NCBI GenBank assembly: GCA_037044975.1
Contig: JBAOIL010000037.1
Location: 1-64,000 of the forward strand
DNA length: 64,000 nucleotides
Direction of reading: 5' to 3'
Source of the DNA: JADLHS01 sp020848635
GTDB lineage: Bacteria > Verrucomicrobiota > Verrucomicrobiia > Limisphaerales > JADLHS01
Shown here: piece by piece, positions 49,108 through 59,356 of the stretch
Layout: the number at the start of each line of letters is the position of its first letter
Numbering within the stretch: the first letter of the stretch is position 1
Program-made: the position numbers and the translations under genes
The notes under the pieces: generated by a model
What the model was told of the DNA's origin: nothing
The model's input: the letters and a program-made list of their open reading frames with translations, nothing else
The model's database searches: none

Positions 49108-50533
49108 GGCTTCACCCCCACTGGTTGAAGCGCAGTGGCCTCCGCGAAAGCGGTTTTGCCGACCGAGCGATAGTAACCCACCATCGCCGCGAGGAGGTTG
49201 AACAAGGAAAATCAGATTACCCACAGCGATGAAGCATTGTCTCGCCGAGGGTACTGATGCGGAATGCCATCAAGGTGGATTTGGATACATCAACAAACGG
49301 AATGGTCGCGTCAATGAACTTCAAGCCTTGCGCAATTCCGCCGAAAACCAGCGGCAATGCCAGGAGCAGTATGCCCGGCATCACAAGCCAGAAGTTGATT
49401 CGCATCCAGCGCGGGCAAACCCGCCCCGGCCCCACGAGCTGTGGCATGATATGATAAATCGCCCCAAACATCGTCATCGTGAAGAAACCATAAATCCGGA
49501 GCACGGTTTGACCGTGACCAAACCAGGTATAATCAGTGACCCGGCTGACTTGCGGGCAGGCGGAAATTGCCAGCAGCACGGTCGCCAGCATCAACGACCC
49601 CACCGCGAATTTCGTGAAGCACAACGGGCCGCCCCCGCAAGGCGTCTGGCTGCCGCGAACGGTCAGGATCACAATCGCCACGACGGCCAGCGCGGGAATC
49701 AACATCATTACGCTGGCGGCGCCGCTCAAGGTCGGCATCCACGCCGGGAGCGCGGCGGCCGCGGGAATTCCCGTCCAAGTACCGAAGAGAATCAGCGTCC
49801 AGAAAACAAACAACGCGAGGTAGTAGCTTTGCAACGGCCGGCCAGTGAGTTTCGGCAGCACATAGAAAGTGGACGCCAGCCCAGCGAGCGTCAGCCAGAC
49901 ATTGAGGAGGTTGCCGGCAAACCACCACGCGACCGAAGCCTGCACGACGCCACGCACGGGTAAAATTTGCAGCAGCAAAGTGGCGGTCGAGAAAATCCAC
50001 GGAAACCAGAGCAAGGCCGCCAGCACGAACCATTGGGACGGATACAGCGATGCCTCCGTGCGGCGGGTGTAGGTCACATAGGCCCACACCGTGATGAGCA
50101 TAAAGGCGAGGAATAAAATCACGGCGGCCGGCCGCGGCATTTCCAGCCACTCGAACCCGGTGCTTTGCCCGGCGAGAATTCCGATCAAACCCACGAGCAC
50201 GCCAGCGTGCCAGAGCTTGGCGCCAACGACGATAAGCCAGGGCTTGGCAAGCTCGACCCGTCCGAGCCGCGCTAGCAGCCAGAGACCGACCCCGAGTCCG
50301 GCAGGAAGGCAGAAACCATAGACGAGCAGGTTCGCCCAGGCGGGAAACGCCCGCCCGTAACTCAACATTGCGCAGTCTGCAAACATTGAGGGTTTGTGGA
50401 ACGTGAGCGAAGCAAAGACACCGAACACCGAGCTCAATGCGAGCCAAACGGCGGCACCTCCAAAAAGCGCAAACAGCGGCAGACGACAGGAATTGTCAAT
50501 CTGCTGCTGCGAAGTGGGGGGAATCGCGGTCAT
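49104..50533 (-). CDS. CcoN-like heme-copper oxidase subunit I lacking most metal ligands, two frameshifts at the end
   Basis: About 476 residues with at least 12 hydrophobic helices and a clear CcoN-like course: YGRAFPAWANLLVYGF, VAWWFAGNLLNVWLTLAGLA, STFYVLPKLTGRPLQSYY, FWTLILFGTWTGIPAAAALP and TDYTWFGHGQTVLRIYGFF. At the places where cbb3 subunit I has its low-spin heme His (LHTN), the CuB His (GHN), the CuB His pair (HHLHY) and the cross-linked Tyr, it has Trp66, Gly207, Ala258-Ala260 and Gly. Only one His (His340) remains near the heme b3 site. Two one-base shifts near 49235 and 49203 restore the C-terminal helix (FIAVGNLIFLFNLLAAMVG) and the stop at 49104. It should be unable to reduce oxygen. 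The operon position suggests a structural or electron-routing partner of alternative complex III. Confidence 0.85.
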
Positions 50534-50554
50534 TAAAGCAACGCGGAGGGAAAA

Positions 50555-50938
50555 TTACTCGAACTGGCTGGGTTTCTCCGGCGCTTTGGGCGGGAGGGCC
50601 GTGGCCTTTTCCACCCGGGCAATCAAATCAGCCCGGGCTTTTGCGGGATTCTGCCACTGCTGCTCCGCAAGCTTGACCGCGTCGGCGATGGGCAGGCGGA
50701 CAACGCCTTTCGCCTGATCTACCCAGCCAACGTTATTCAACGCGACGGCTTCTTCAGCGCGCAAATCGGCGAGCGCCTTAGCCCGTTCGGCGGCGCGCAC
50801 CGCGCTCAGCGGTGGCGGGGCGGTGTATTGCTGCATCTTCCAGACGAGCCCCGCAAAGATCAGGCAGACGATTACGACCGCGGCCGTCACGGAGAAATTG
50901 CGACCAATGGATTGATTTTCGGACGTACCTGGGTTCAT
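50555..50938 (-). CDS. Small membrane protein of the act operon
   Basis: A 127-residue protein with one membrane helix (FSVTAAVVIVCLIFAGLVWKM) followed by an Ala/Glu-rich periplasmic part with LNNVGWVDQAKGVVRLPIAD. It starts at TGATG overlapping the actF stop and lies 21 bases before the CcoN-like gene. Position and length are comparable with the small extra subunit (ActG) in other alternative complex III operons, but I cannot confirm homology. Confidence 0.75.
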   Translation of the reverse strand: MNPGTSENQSIGRNFSVTAAVVIVCLIFAGLVWKMQQYTAPPPLSAVRAAERAKALADLRAEEAVALNNVGWVDQAKGVVRLPIADAVKLAEQQWQNPAKARADLIARVEKATALPPKAPEKPSQFE

Positions 50939-52251
50939 CAGTGACCTCCCTTCGGTTGGACGGGCGCGCCGTGCCGCGTGTCGGCTTGATCCAGTTCACC
51001 ACCGGAAATCTGCGTGGCGACCGGATGATAAAGCCCCATCGCCTCGACCAGTCGCGGGTCTTTCTTGGGATAGGGCGAGGCACTGGCAAATTTTCGAATA
51101 AATACCTGCGCGAGTAAACCGCCCATGAACGCCATGATACCCAGCGGCAGCCAGATCCATTCAAACGGAAAGCCATCTTTGAACTGCGCGGGCAAAATGT
51201 TGAAGGTCATGTCCACGAAATGCATCAACCAGGCCCACGCCGCGATCGGAATCATGAGGGCGAAGTTGCTCTTCACATCAATCCGCAACAGCGCGAGGAA
51301 CGGCATGAAGAAATGCCCAAAGATGATGACCAGGCCGACATAGAACCAGGTCCCTTTTTCGCGGACAACGTACCAGAACGTCTCCTCCGGCATGTTGGCG
51401 TTCCAGATGATGAAGTATTGCGAGAAGGAGACGTAGGCGTAGAACACGGTGAACGCAAAAAGCAGCGTGCCGAGGAAATAAAACTGGTGCTCGTGCAACA
51501 CGTCGCTCAGGACCCGCTGCCGGTCCAGCAGCATCGTGATGACATAGAGCGTCGCGAGGGTGAGCCAGACGCTGCCTGCGAAGTACTGCACGCCATACAT
51601 CGTGGAGAACCACTGATATTGCAGCGCCTTCATCCACATGATCGCACCAAACGTGAGCGTGAACGCAAACAGCCAGATTCCCCAATAGGAATGAAACCGC
51701 ATCTTCTGCGTGCATTCCACCGAGCCGGTTTCGTCCTGCTTAAGCGACCAGAATTTCAACCGGCTGGACAACAGCCACCACACCGCAAAACAGGCCCCGG
51801 CCACGATGTAGAATCCCGCCGTCGTGAACAGTGGAAATTTGGCGTGAAGCGCGTGATCAGGGCTGGCCTGTAAGGCCGGCCCCATCCAACTATAGATTCG
51901 GGGGGCCAACAAGGCGATGGGAATAAACAGAATCGCCAGCCACGGGAACAGCAGCGAGGCCATGTGCTCGCACAGGCGCCGGGTCGCCACCGACCAACCG
52001 GCGTCAAACAGGTGATGGGCCATCACCAGAAACAACGAACCGAGGCCGAGGCTCAGGAAGAACATAAAGGCGACGAGCCAGGAAAAGCCGAAGTTGACCA
52101 TCCCGTCGTGCTTCCAACTGTAAAGAAATCCCGCCACCGTAATTAATCCACCGATCCCGATCAGCTTGCCGGGCAGGGCACGCCACTTGGACAAGTCGAG
52201 TGGCGCGGGCAGCCGCGGATCGTCGTTGGAGAAATCGTCTTGTTGACTCAT
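50938..52251 (-). CDS. actF: Alternative complex III subunit F, NrfD-like quinol-site membrane protein
   Basis: A 437-residue integral membrane protein of the NrfD/PsrC family, from the ATG at 52251 (MSQQDDFSNDDPRLP), four bases after the actE stop. Ten hydrophobic helices are apparent. LGSLFLVMAHHLFDAGWSVATRR, FHSYWGIWLFAFTLTFGAIMW and EHQFYFLGTLLFAFTVFYAY are conserved-looking. In alternative complex III one of the two NrfD-like subunits (ActC or ActF) holds the quinol site while the other is structural. Frame is intact. Confidence 0.9.
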   Translation of the reverse strand: MSQQDDFSNDDPRLPAPLDLSKWRALPGKLIGIGGLITVAGFLYSWKHDGMVNFGFSWLVAFMFFLSLGLGSLFLVMAHHLFDAGWSVATRRLCEHMASLLFPWLAILFIPIALLAPRIYSWMGPALQASPDHALHAKFPLFTTAGFYIVAGACFAVWWLLSSRLKFWSLKQDETGSVECTQKMRFHSYWGIWLFAFTLTFGAIMWMKALQYQWFSTMYGVQYFAGSVWLTLATLYVITMLLDRQRVLSDVLHEHQFYFLGTLLFAFTVFYAYVSFSQYFIIWNANMPEETFWYVVREKGTWFYVGLVIIFGHFFMPFLALLRIDVKSNFALMIPIAAWAWLMHFVDMTFNILPAQFKDGFPFEWIWLPLGIMAFMGGLLAQVFIRKFASASPYPKKDPRLVEAMGLYHPVATQISGGELDQADTRHGAPVQPKGGH

Positions 52252-52255
52252 ACGC

Positions 52256-52900
52256 TTACTTGAGTTTGGCGCGGGTTTCCGGCGCGAGGTCATCCACCGA
52301 ACCGAGCCGGCTCAGTTGCAAGGCGCGCAGATACGCGATGATGGCCCAGCGATCCTCGACCCCGATCTGCGGCGCATACCCTTGCATGTTGTTCTTCCCG
52401 TAACTGACCGTGTTGAAAATCTCGCCATCGGCCAGTTCAACGATCCGTTTATCGTGCAAGTTCGCCACGATTGCCATCGCTCCGATCTTCTTGGTGATGC
52501 CGTTGCCTTCGCCGGTTTGGCCATGGCACGGCGCGCAGTAAATCGTGTACCGTTGTTGCCCTCGCGCCAGCAACAGTCCGCTGACCGCAAACGGGTTCAA
52601 CTCGACAAAATTGGTCGTCCCGGGTTTCCGGCCCGTGTTTACCGGCGCGTCTTCGAAGGGATAAACTTCCTGGTTGCCGACTGACATCGGTTTACTCTGG
52701 GCAATCGTGCCCGACGGCGGCAGTTGCGAACTGAGGCCACTGGCGAAGAAGCCATTGGGCGTTTGCGGGCGCAGCTTGAGCTGACGCTTCATATCCGCGA
52801 AGATTTGAATCGGACGGTGGCGCGACAAGTCACCCCGACGGCCAGCCACGCCGATGACGATCAGCACCAACACCGCAAAAAGCAAAAAGAAGTAGCGCAT
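52256..52900 (-). CDS. actE: Alternative complex III monoheme cytochrome ActE
   Basis: A 214-residue protein from the ATG at 52900, which overlaps the actD stop (TAATG). One N-terminal membrane helix (YFFLLFAVLVLIVIGVAG) precedes a cytochrome c domain with a single CAPCH site in QQRYTIYCAPCHGQTGEGNG and a Met in GKNNMQGYAPQI. In the known complex ActE is the monoheme subunit that hands electrons to the acceptor, here probably the cytochrome encoded at 47632 or the CcoO-like protein. Confidence 0.9.
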   Translation of the reverse strand: MRYFFLLFAVLVLIVIGVAGRRGDLSRHRPIQIFADMKRQLKLRPQTPNGFFASGLSSQLPPSGTIAQSKPMSVGNQEVYPFEDAPVNTGRKPGTTNFVELNPFAVSGLLLARGQQRYTIYCAPCHGQTGEGNGITKKIGAMAIVANLHDKRIVELADGEIFNTVSYGKNNMQGYAPQIGVEDRWAIIAYLRALQLSRLGSVDDLAPETRAKLK

Positions 52901-53440
52901 TAATCCTCCACCATTTCGATGCGCTTGCTGCCGGCGGCTTCCAGCAGCTTGCGGGTTTCCGTTTCCGAATACTTCGGGTCGGCGGTTTCGATCACAACGT
53001 AGAACTTGTCGTGCGACGCAAGCCCGAACCGCTTGTGTTTGAGCAGCGGATGATTCAGCCGCGGCAGACGGTTCAGAAACAACATCCCCAAGATTGCGCC
53101 AAACGCGCCGAACAGAATGGTCAGCTCGTACGAGGGCGGAAAGGCGGCATTCGGGCTGAACATGGGTTTGCCGCCAATCATCAGCTTGTAATCCACCGCG
53201 TTCATCCACCAGATCATCAACATGCCGGTGGTATAACCGGTCACCCCGCCGACAAACGAGAACCAGCCGACCTTGGAGTTCTTCAGGCCCATGGCCTTGT
53301 CCATGCCGTGAATCGGGAACGGCATGATAAACGTCCCAACAGCGGAAGCCGGCATTGCGGACTTTTTCCGCCGCGTGCAACACGTCCGCGGTGTTGTCGA
53401 ATTCAGCGAGCAGACCGTAGGGTTTTGCGTTGGCGCTCAT
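52900..53440 (-). CDS. actD: Alternative complex III subunit ActD, frameshifted
   Basis: About 180 residues. Starts at TGATG overlapping actC. The N-terminus reads PYGLLAEFDNTADVLHAAEKVRNAGFRCWD and breaks at about 53325; the other frame continues MPFPIHGMDKAMGLKNSKVG, the hallmark of ActD (DUF3341). Two membrane helices follow (VGWFSFVGGVTGYTTGMLM and LTILFGAFGAILGMLFL). It is a small membrane subunit that holds the complex together and carries no cofactor. Ends at the actE start. Confidence 0.88.
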
Positions 53441-54858
53441 CAGTGCTTGCCTCCGTTGCCTTTTGCCAGCGGATGATGCGGGTCCGCCTGGGGCGTCACG
53501 CCCTTGACTTCCGAAATCGCGACCATCGGCAGGAAGCGCAGGAACAAAAGGAACAGCGTGAAAAACAGTCCGAACGTGCCAAGGAACGTGCAGATGTCCA
53601 CCCAGGTCGGCTTGAAATAATCCCAGTTCGACGGCAGGAACTCACGGCTCAGTGAAATTACAACGATCACGAACCGCTCGAACCACATGCCGACATTCAC
53701 CAGGATCGAGAGGATGAAAACAAACCAAAGCGTCTTGCGCACCTTGGCGAACCAGAAAAGCTGAGGCACGATGACGTTGCACCCGACCATCAGCCAGTAG
53801 CCCCACCAATACGGCCCCATCGCCCGGTTGATGAATGCGAACCGCTCAAACGCGCTGCCGGAATACCAGGCGATGAAGAATTCCATCCCGTAGGCGTAGC
53901 CAACAATCGAGCCGGTCGCCAGCGTCACTTTGCACATCACATCAATGTGCCGCATGGTGATGACGTCTTCGAGGTGGCACATGCTGCGAAGGGGAATGAG
54001 GAGCGTGAGCACCATGCCGAACCCAGAGAACACCGCGCCCGCCACGAAGTAGGGCGGGAAAATTGTGGTATGCCAGCCGGGCAACTGCGACACCGCAAAG
54101 TCCAGCGAGACGATGGAGTGCACAGAAAGCACCAGCGGCGTCGAGAGACCCGCGAGAATCAAGTAAGCCTTCTCATAGTTGCTCCAGTTACGGTTCGAGC
54201 CGGTCCACCCGAAGGCCATCAACCCATAAATGAACTGGCGGATTTTGGTCTTCGCCCGGTCCCGCATCGTGGCCAGATCGGGGACGAGGCCAACGTACCA
54301 GAACAAAACCGAGACCGTGAAATAGGTGGAGACCGCGAACACGTCCCACATCAGCGGCGAACGGAATTGCGGCCACAACCCTTGATAGGTCGGAATCGGG
54401 AACAGCCACCAGTCGAACCAAACGCGACCGACGTGCATCGCCGGATAAATGCCGGCGCACATGACGGCGAAAATCGTCATGGCTTCCGCCGCGCGATTCA
54501 CACCGGTGCGCCATTTCTGCCGGAGCAGGAAGAGAATCGCGGAAATCAACGTCCCCGCGTGGCCGATGCCGATCCACCACACGAAGTTGATGATGTCCCA
54601 GCCCCACATCGTGGGATGATGGTTGCCCCAAACCCCGACGCCCGTCCCGATCTGGTAAGCGAGCATCGTTCCCAGCAGACCGAGGAGAGCGATACTCGGA
54701 ATGAAGGCGGCCCACCACCAGGCCGGCGCCTTGCCTTCGGTGATGGCGGAAACGCGATCGGAAATCCACCCAAAACTCCGGTGGTTCTGAACGAGTGGAA
54801 TGCGCTCCAGTTCCTTCGGCGTCACGGGCACCTGAATCTGCGTCGCAACTTCAGACAT
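53440..54858 (-). CDS. actC: Alternative complex III subunit ActC, NrfD-like quinol oxidase membrane protein
   Basis: A 472-residue membrane protein of the NrfD/PsrC family with ten or so helices. Conserved stretches include INFVWWIGIGHAGTLISAILFLLRQKWR, PIPTYQGLWPQFRSPLMWDVFAVSTY, PLVLSVHSIVSLDFAVSQLPGWHTTIFPPYF and the VWFERFVIVV-type end (MWFERFVIVVISLSREFLP). It binds menaquinol and is the likely quinol-oxidising subunit together with ActB. The start overlaps the actB stop (TAATG). Frame intact. Confidence 0.93.
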   Translation of the reverse strand: MSEVATQIQVPVTPKELERIPLVQNHRSFGWISDRVSAITEGKAPAWWWAAFIPSIALLGLLGTMLAYQIGTGVGVWGNHHPTMWGWDIINFVWWIGIGHAGTLISAILFLLRQKWRTGVNRAAEAMTIFAVMCAGIYPAMHVGRVWFDWWLFPIPTYQGLWPQFRSPLMWDVFAVSTYFTVSVLFWYVGLVPDLATMRDRAKTKIRQFIYGLMAFGWTGSNRNWSNYEKAYLILAGLSTPLVLSVHSIVSLDFAVSQLPGWHTTIFPPYFVAGAVFSGFGMVLTLLIPLRSMCHLEDVITMRHIDVMCKVTLATGSIVGYAYGMEFFIAWYSGSAFERFAFINRAMGPYWWGYWLMVGCNVIVPQLFWFAKVRKTLWFVFILSILVNVGMWFERFVIVVISLSREFLPSNWDYFKPTWVDICTFLGTFGLFFTLFLLFLRFLPMVAISEVKGVTPQADPHHPLAKGNGGKH

Positions 54859-57800
54859 TAGTGCGCTCCTTTCTCAACCGCGTGAGCCGGAGATCCTTCC
54901 GCATGCGCGTGACCGCCATGGGCAAATGGGTTTCCATTTTTGGACTCAAACTCTTGAAACGTCAGCGGCGCTTCCTCGTAATCCGGCATGGCCGGGTTGG
55001 GATTGCGCACGCGAGCTAGGTAAGTTGTGCGGGGCTTGGTCTTCAGAAAATCCAAGACCGTGTAATCGCGGTCCTGCGCCTTGAGCTTCGACACGCGGCT
55101 GTGAGGATCAGCCACGTTCCCAAACACAATCGCCTCCGCTGGGCACGCCTGCTCACACGCCGTCTTGATCGTGCCATCCGGCACCACCACATCGCCCGAC
55201 TCACCGGCCTTGACCTTCTGGGCAATCTTCGCGCCCTCGATGCGCTGAAGACAGAAGGTGCATTTCTCCATGACGCCGCGCATGCGCACCGTAACGTCCG
55301 GATTCTTGATCATCCGGATCAAATCCACCTCCAGATCCGGGCGCATGGTGGCGCTTTGATCCTTCCACCAGCGCGCTAGGTCCCATTCGCCACCTGTGCT
55401 GTGCAGCACGGTAGTAGGATAGAAAGGACCGACCAGATCCTTCAACGGGCGTTTATTGTAATCGAGATAATTGAACCGCCGCACCTTGTAGGGGCAGTTG
55501 TTGGAACAATACCGGGTGCCAACGCACCGGTTGTACGCCATTACGTTCAGCCCCTCTTGGTCGTGAATCGTTGCGTTCACCGGGCACACGCTTTCGCAGG
55601 GTGCGGCTTCGCAATGCTGGCAGAACATCGGCTGATTCACCGCCTGCACGTCGTCAATCCAGGTATCAAACTGCTGCTCTTCGTCCTTTTGGTAGGTCTG
55701 ACCGAATGCGCGTTTCTTCGGATCCGTTGAAAAATAGCGATCAATCCGAATCCAGTGCATTTCGCGGCCGCGCTTCACCAAATCCTTGCCCACAATCGGA
55801 ATGTTGTTCTCGCTTTGACACGCCATCACACAGGTGCCACAACCGACGCAACTGTTGAGGTCCACGGACATGCCCCACTGATGCAGCGCCGTCTTCTTCG
55901 CGATGTCCAACGGGTTCGGATACAGGGGGCTTTCGTTTGGCGCTTCCTCCGCGTTCATCCGCTCCGCAAAATCGGGATGCGCCTTGAACTGCTCGAGGTT
56001 CGCTTCGCGCACAATCGCACGGCCCTCCATGGACCAGTGACTCTGCGTGCAAACAAGGGGGTAGGTCTCGCCAGTTTTGCGAACGGTGGCTCCGGTCGCG
56101 ATGTAACCTGTCTTAGTTGTGAGCAACGGATACGCGTCAAACCCCGTGCCGACGCCGACGCGCCCCACGTTGGTGCGGCCGTAACCCAACGCCAAGCCGA
56201 GTGAATTATCCGCCATCCCCGGCTGCGTCCAAACCGCGCCTTTGATCGTGCATGCGCCGAGTCTCACCTCGACGATGTCTTCGTTGACCACGCCCAGATC
56301 GCGCGCGGTCTTGCGACTGACCAGCACGGCGTTGTCCCAAACCATCTTGGTGACCGGCTCGGGCAACTCCTGCAACCATCCGTTGTTGTTGTAACGTCCG
56401 TCGTCCACTTTCGCGTCGCGGAAGAGAACCACTTCGAGGTTGTCCTTGCTCGCGACCCGGGACGCGGCACCCGCCAGCGCCGCGGAAAGAGCGGAGGAAT
56501 CGAAACGGGCACTGACTTTCTTCGCCGCCGTCCCTGGGGCAAAACCGTCGTGCAGGAACATGTTCCACGCTGCCTCCGAACGGTCCCCCGTAAGGCTGGC
56601 GAAAGTCTCGCGGACGATCTGGTTCGCGCTGGTCTCGGCTAAACCGGCCAGCCGGGCCAGAAATTCCAGTTCGCACAAGCCGCCAAACAACGGGGCGATG
56701 AGCGGCTGCACCGGCACCAATGTGCCGTCGCTGGTGTGCGCGTCACCCCACGATTCGAGGTAATGTGCCAGCGGAAAATGCCAGTCGGACGTCACGCCCG
56801 TCTCGTCTTCATAATACCCGAGGCGCACGATCGTCTTGGCCTTGCGCTGCGTCGCAGCCCAATTCAAATCCGCCGGCGCATTGTAAAACGGATTACCCCC
56901 AAGAATGACGAGCGTCTCAACCTGCCCGCCATTCAGCGCCTCGGCAAGTTCCGGAAGGTCTCCAGAGTTGGGTGCGGGTGCCTCGATTAATTCCACTGTC
57001 GTGCCGACGCTGCCGAGCGCAGCGTTGATGGCATGCGCCAGCAAATGCACCGCCAGCGGCTGGCGATAACCCGCCACGACCAACGATTTCCCCGCGTTCG
57101 CCTTCAAATCCTTGGCGCATTCGGAAATCCACTTGGCATCAACCCCCGCGGGCGGGGCGTTGTTCCCAACGTTCACCCCCAGTTCGGCTGCGATCGCCGC
57201 CGCAATCGCGAGCGACGGCACTCGCCGGCACCCGCAGGCGATGATCCGCGCTGACGCCCGTGGGCGTAAAGAGCGATTCCACCGCGTAGAGGCGGCTCAT
57301 CGAATCTTCAGGCTTCTCAAGCTTCCGGCCCTTGGAAAAGCGGCGAATGTTATTGTGCGCGTCGTCTTCGCCGCCGATGAAATCGCAGTCGAGCGCCAGA
57401 ATTGTTTTTGCCTCGTCGTAGCGGAAGATGGGTTTGACCGACCTGCCAAACGCTTTGGTCGCCGCGCGCTGATGCACGTTGGTATCAATTGCGTCGTATA
57501 AAAACCACTTCGCCTTGGGGAGCTTCTTGGAAATCTCCTCATGCAAACGCCGCCGCGACGGCGAGTGCGTTTGTTCGCCGAGCAACGCCAGCCCCGCGCC
57601 TTCGTTCGCCGCGAATTTGGTCGCCAACCCACGCCAGCGCATCCAACGCCGCTTCGGGGGTCACCTTATTCCCGCCCTTCACAAAACGGGTGGCGCGATC
57701 GGGATCGTAAAGATTAAGGATGGAAGCCTGCGCGAACCGGTCGGTGCTGCCATTGCCACCGGGGAACAGCGGATTGCCCTCCACCTTGACCGGCCGGCCT

Positions 57801-58154
57801 TCGTACGATTTGACTACGAGCGGAATCGCGCCCCCACGCGTCGGCATGGCAGTCGCAAAATTCTGGGATGTGCCGTAAACAAAATTCTCCGCCGCCTTGC
57901 CAAAGGGCATCAAGTTGGCCTCCGGCCGGCGGCATCCCGTTGCGCCCAAACCCAGCCCCGCCAGCATGAACGAGGCGGACATGATCTTGACGAAATGCCG
58001 GCGCGAAACCGGGTCATCCAGTTCGCTCGCTCCAGCGGGAAACTCCCGATGCAGCCATTGCTTGAACTCCGGCGTCTCGGCGAGTTGATCCAGACCGCGC
58101 CAATATTGGCGACCGGTCGCGCGGGGTGGTGTCCTTTACGGGAATGGTTTTCAT
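54858..58154 (-). CDS. actB: Alternative complex III subunit ActB, molybdopterin-like plus Fe-S ferredoxin part, three frameshifts
   Basis: About 1,099 residues, a fusion of an inactive molybdopterin-oxidoreductase-like domain and a four-cluster ferredoxin domain. A Tat-type start, PVSRRHFVKIMSASFMLAGLG, is preceded by MKTIPVKDTTP; one base at about 58125 must be removed to join them. Two more breaks lie near 57628 and 57222. The C-terminal cluster motifs are CVGCGTCVMACQSEN, CQHCEAAPCESVCPVNAT, CVGTRYCSNNCPYKVRRFNY and CTFCLQRIEG with a distant CEQACPAEAI. It takes electrons from ActC and passes them to ActA. The start overlaps the actA stop (ATGA at 58151-58154). Confidence 0.9.
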
Positions 58155-58820
58155 CGGTGACAGGCCGAGCAGTTCTGCAAGCGATTCAACCCGGTGATCC
58201 GTGACGTATTTCTCACCGAACGCCTTTTGCTGCTGCGCGTTGACGGTCGCATCGGGACTCCACTGCCAGTTCAAATCGGTGATCTTGTCCGCCGGCCGCA
58301 CCTTCGCCGCCGGATTGCGATGGCAGTCGAGACAAAATGACATGCTCAGCGGTTTCGCGTGATAAACCTCCTCCATTTTGTCAATCGGCCCGTGACATTC
58401 CACACAACTGACACCCCGATTCACATGAACGGAATGGTTGAAATAGACGAAATCCGGCACCCGATGAATCTGGACCCACGGAATCGGCTTGCCCGTCGCG
58501 GCACTCTCCCGGACGAGCGCGAGGCGATCATCATCCTTGAGCACCTGGTTATGACAGTTCATGCAGGTGGAACTCGCCGGAATATTGGAGAACCAGGACT
58601 TCTCGACCGCACTATGACAATAGCGACAATCCATCCCCAACTGCCCGGCATGGGTGGCGTGCGAAAAGGCGACCGGCTGAATCGGCTGATAGCCGACGAG
58701 AAAGTATTTGGGGGTGAAGTAATACCAAACCCCCGCGATCGCCGCCGTGGCAAAAAGCCCGCCGCCGACGATGATCATCAACGGCAACCGGTTGGTCCAT
58801 TTCGGAAAAATTGCTGACAT
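58151..58820 (-). CDS. actA: Alternative complex III pentaheme cytochrome ActA, one frameshift
   Basis: About 223 residues from the ATG at 58820 (MSAIFPKWTNRLPLMI). One membrane anchor (LMIIVGGGLFATAAIAGVWYYF), then heme sites CRYCH, CMNCH, CVECH and CLDCH in the open frame. The fifth, CSACH (58157-58171), is in another frame: deleting one G near 58190 gives VTDHRLNRLQNCSACHR followed by a stop whose TGA overlaps the actB ATG. That makes the protein pentaheme as in known ActA. It is the first gene of the operon and the main electron wire of the complex. Confidence 0.92.
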
Positions 58821-59356
58821 TTCAGGTATCCACTGAGTCCGCCAAAAGTCCGTCAAAAACAAAAATTCGCCGGCCAGACTTTTCTGGCTGACGTCGGGAT
58901 TGTCGAAAAACGTGCGAGCGACAAACAAGTTTCTGCCCCGGCATGATCAAGCCACCCCGGGCTTCCACACCAAAATCGCACGATCTCGCAACGACATTCT
59001 TAGCAACCCCAACCTTCGTCGCAAGAATCTTTGTGAGAATATTCACTATTTTTGAACTTTTAATACTATTGATAAGCTACGCGTAGTTTGGGTGGAAATC
59101 TGGGCGTCAAGGCTGGCAGATGTTCCACCCATGAAAAGATCCCGAGGGCAGCGTTCCCGACAGAAGCTTTCAGGCGCACAATCAACTCGGCTTGGAGTCA
59201 CCGGTTAACGAGCGATTGACTCAGCCTGGGCGGCGATACTTTCAGCCAGTGACCACGACCGTGGGTAAGGCAGTGGAGCCGGTGGGCAGACTTGTTGTCG
59301 CCGGTGACCGAAAGGAACGAGGTCGCGAGACGGCCGCAATGGATCGAACGGCCTCC
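58821..59356. promoter_or_regulatory. 536-base gap upstream of the act operon
   Basis: No convincing gene. On the minus strand this contains an AT-rich block (about 59030-59075, with TTTTTGAACTTTTAATACTA on the plus strand) likely to hold the act promoter, and at 59077-59086 the perfect 10-base palindrome CTACGCGTAG, a candidate operator. The long distance to the actA start (about 250 bases) leaves room for an untranslated leader. The stretch 59150-59350 is the far end of the propeller gene side and shows nothing recognisable. Confidence 0.45.

Noticed and set aside
49217..49224. An independent short gene starting at 49224 before the CcoO-like protein
   Set aside because: Its first 39 residues overlap the shifted end of the CcoN-like gene and read GNLIFLVQ; the real CcoO start is at 49107.
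58822..59046. Small open frame upstream of actA (74 codons)
   Set aside because: No ribosome site or motif, mixed composition, lies in the likely leader of the act operon.
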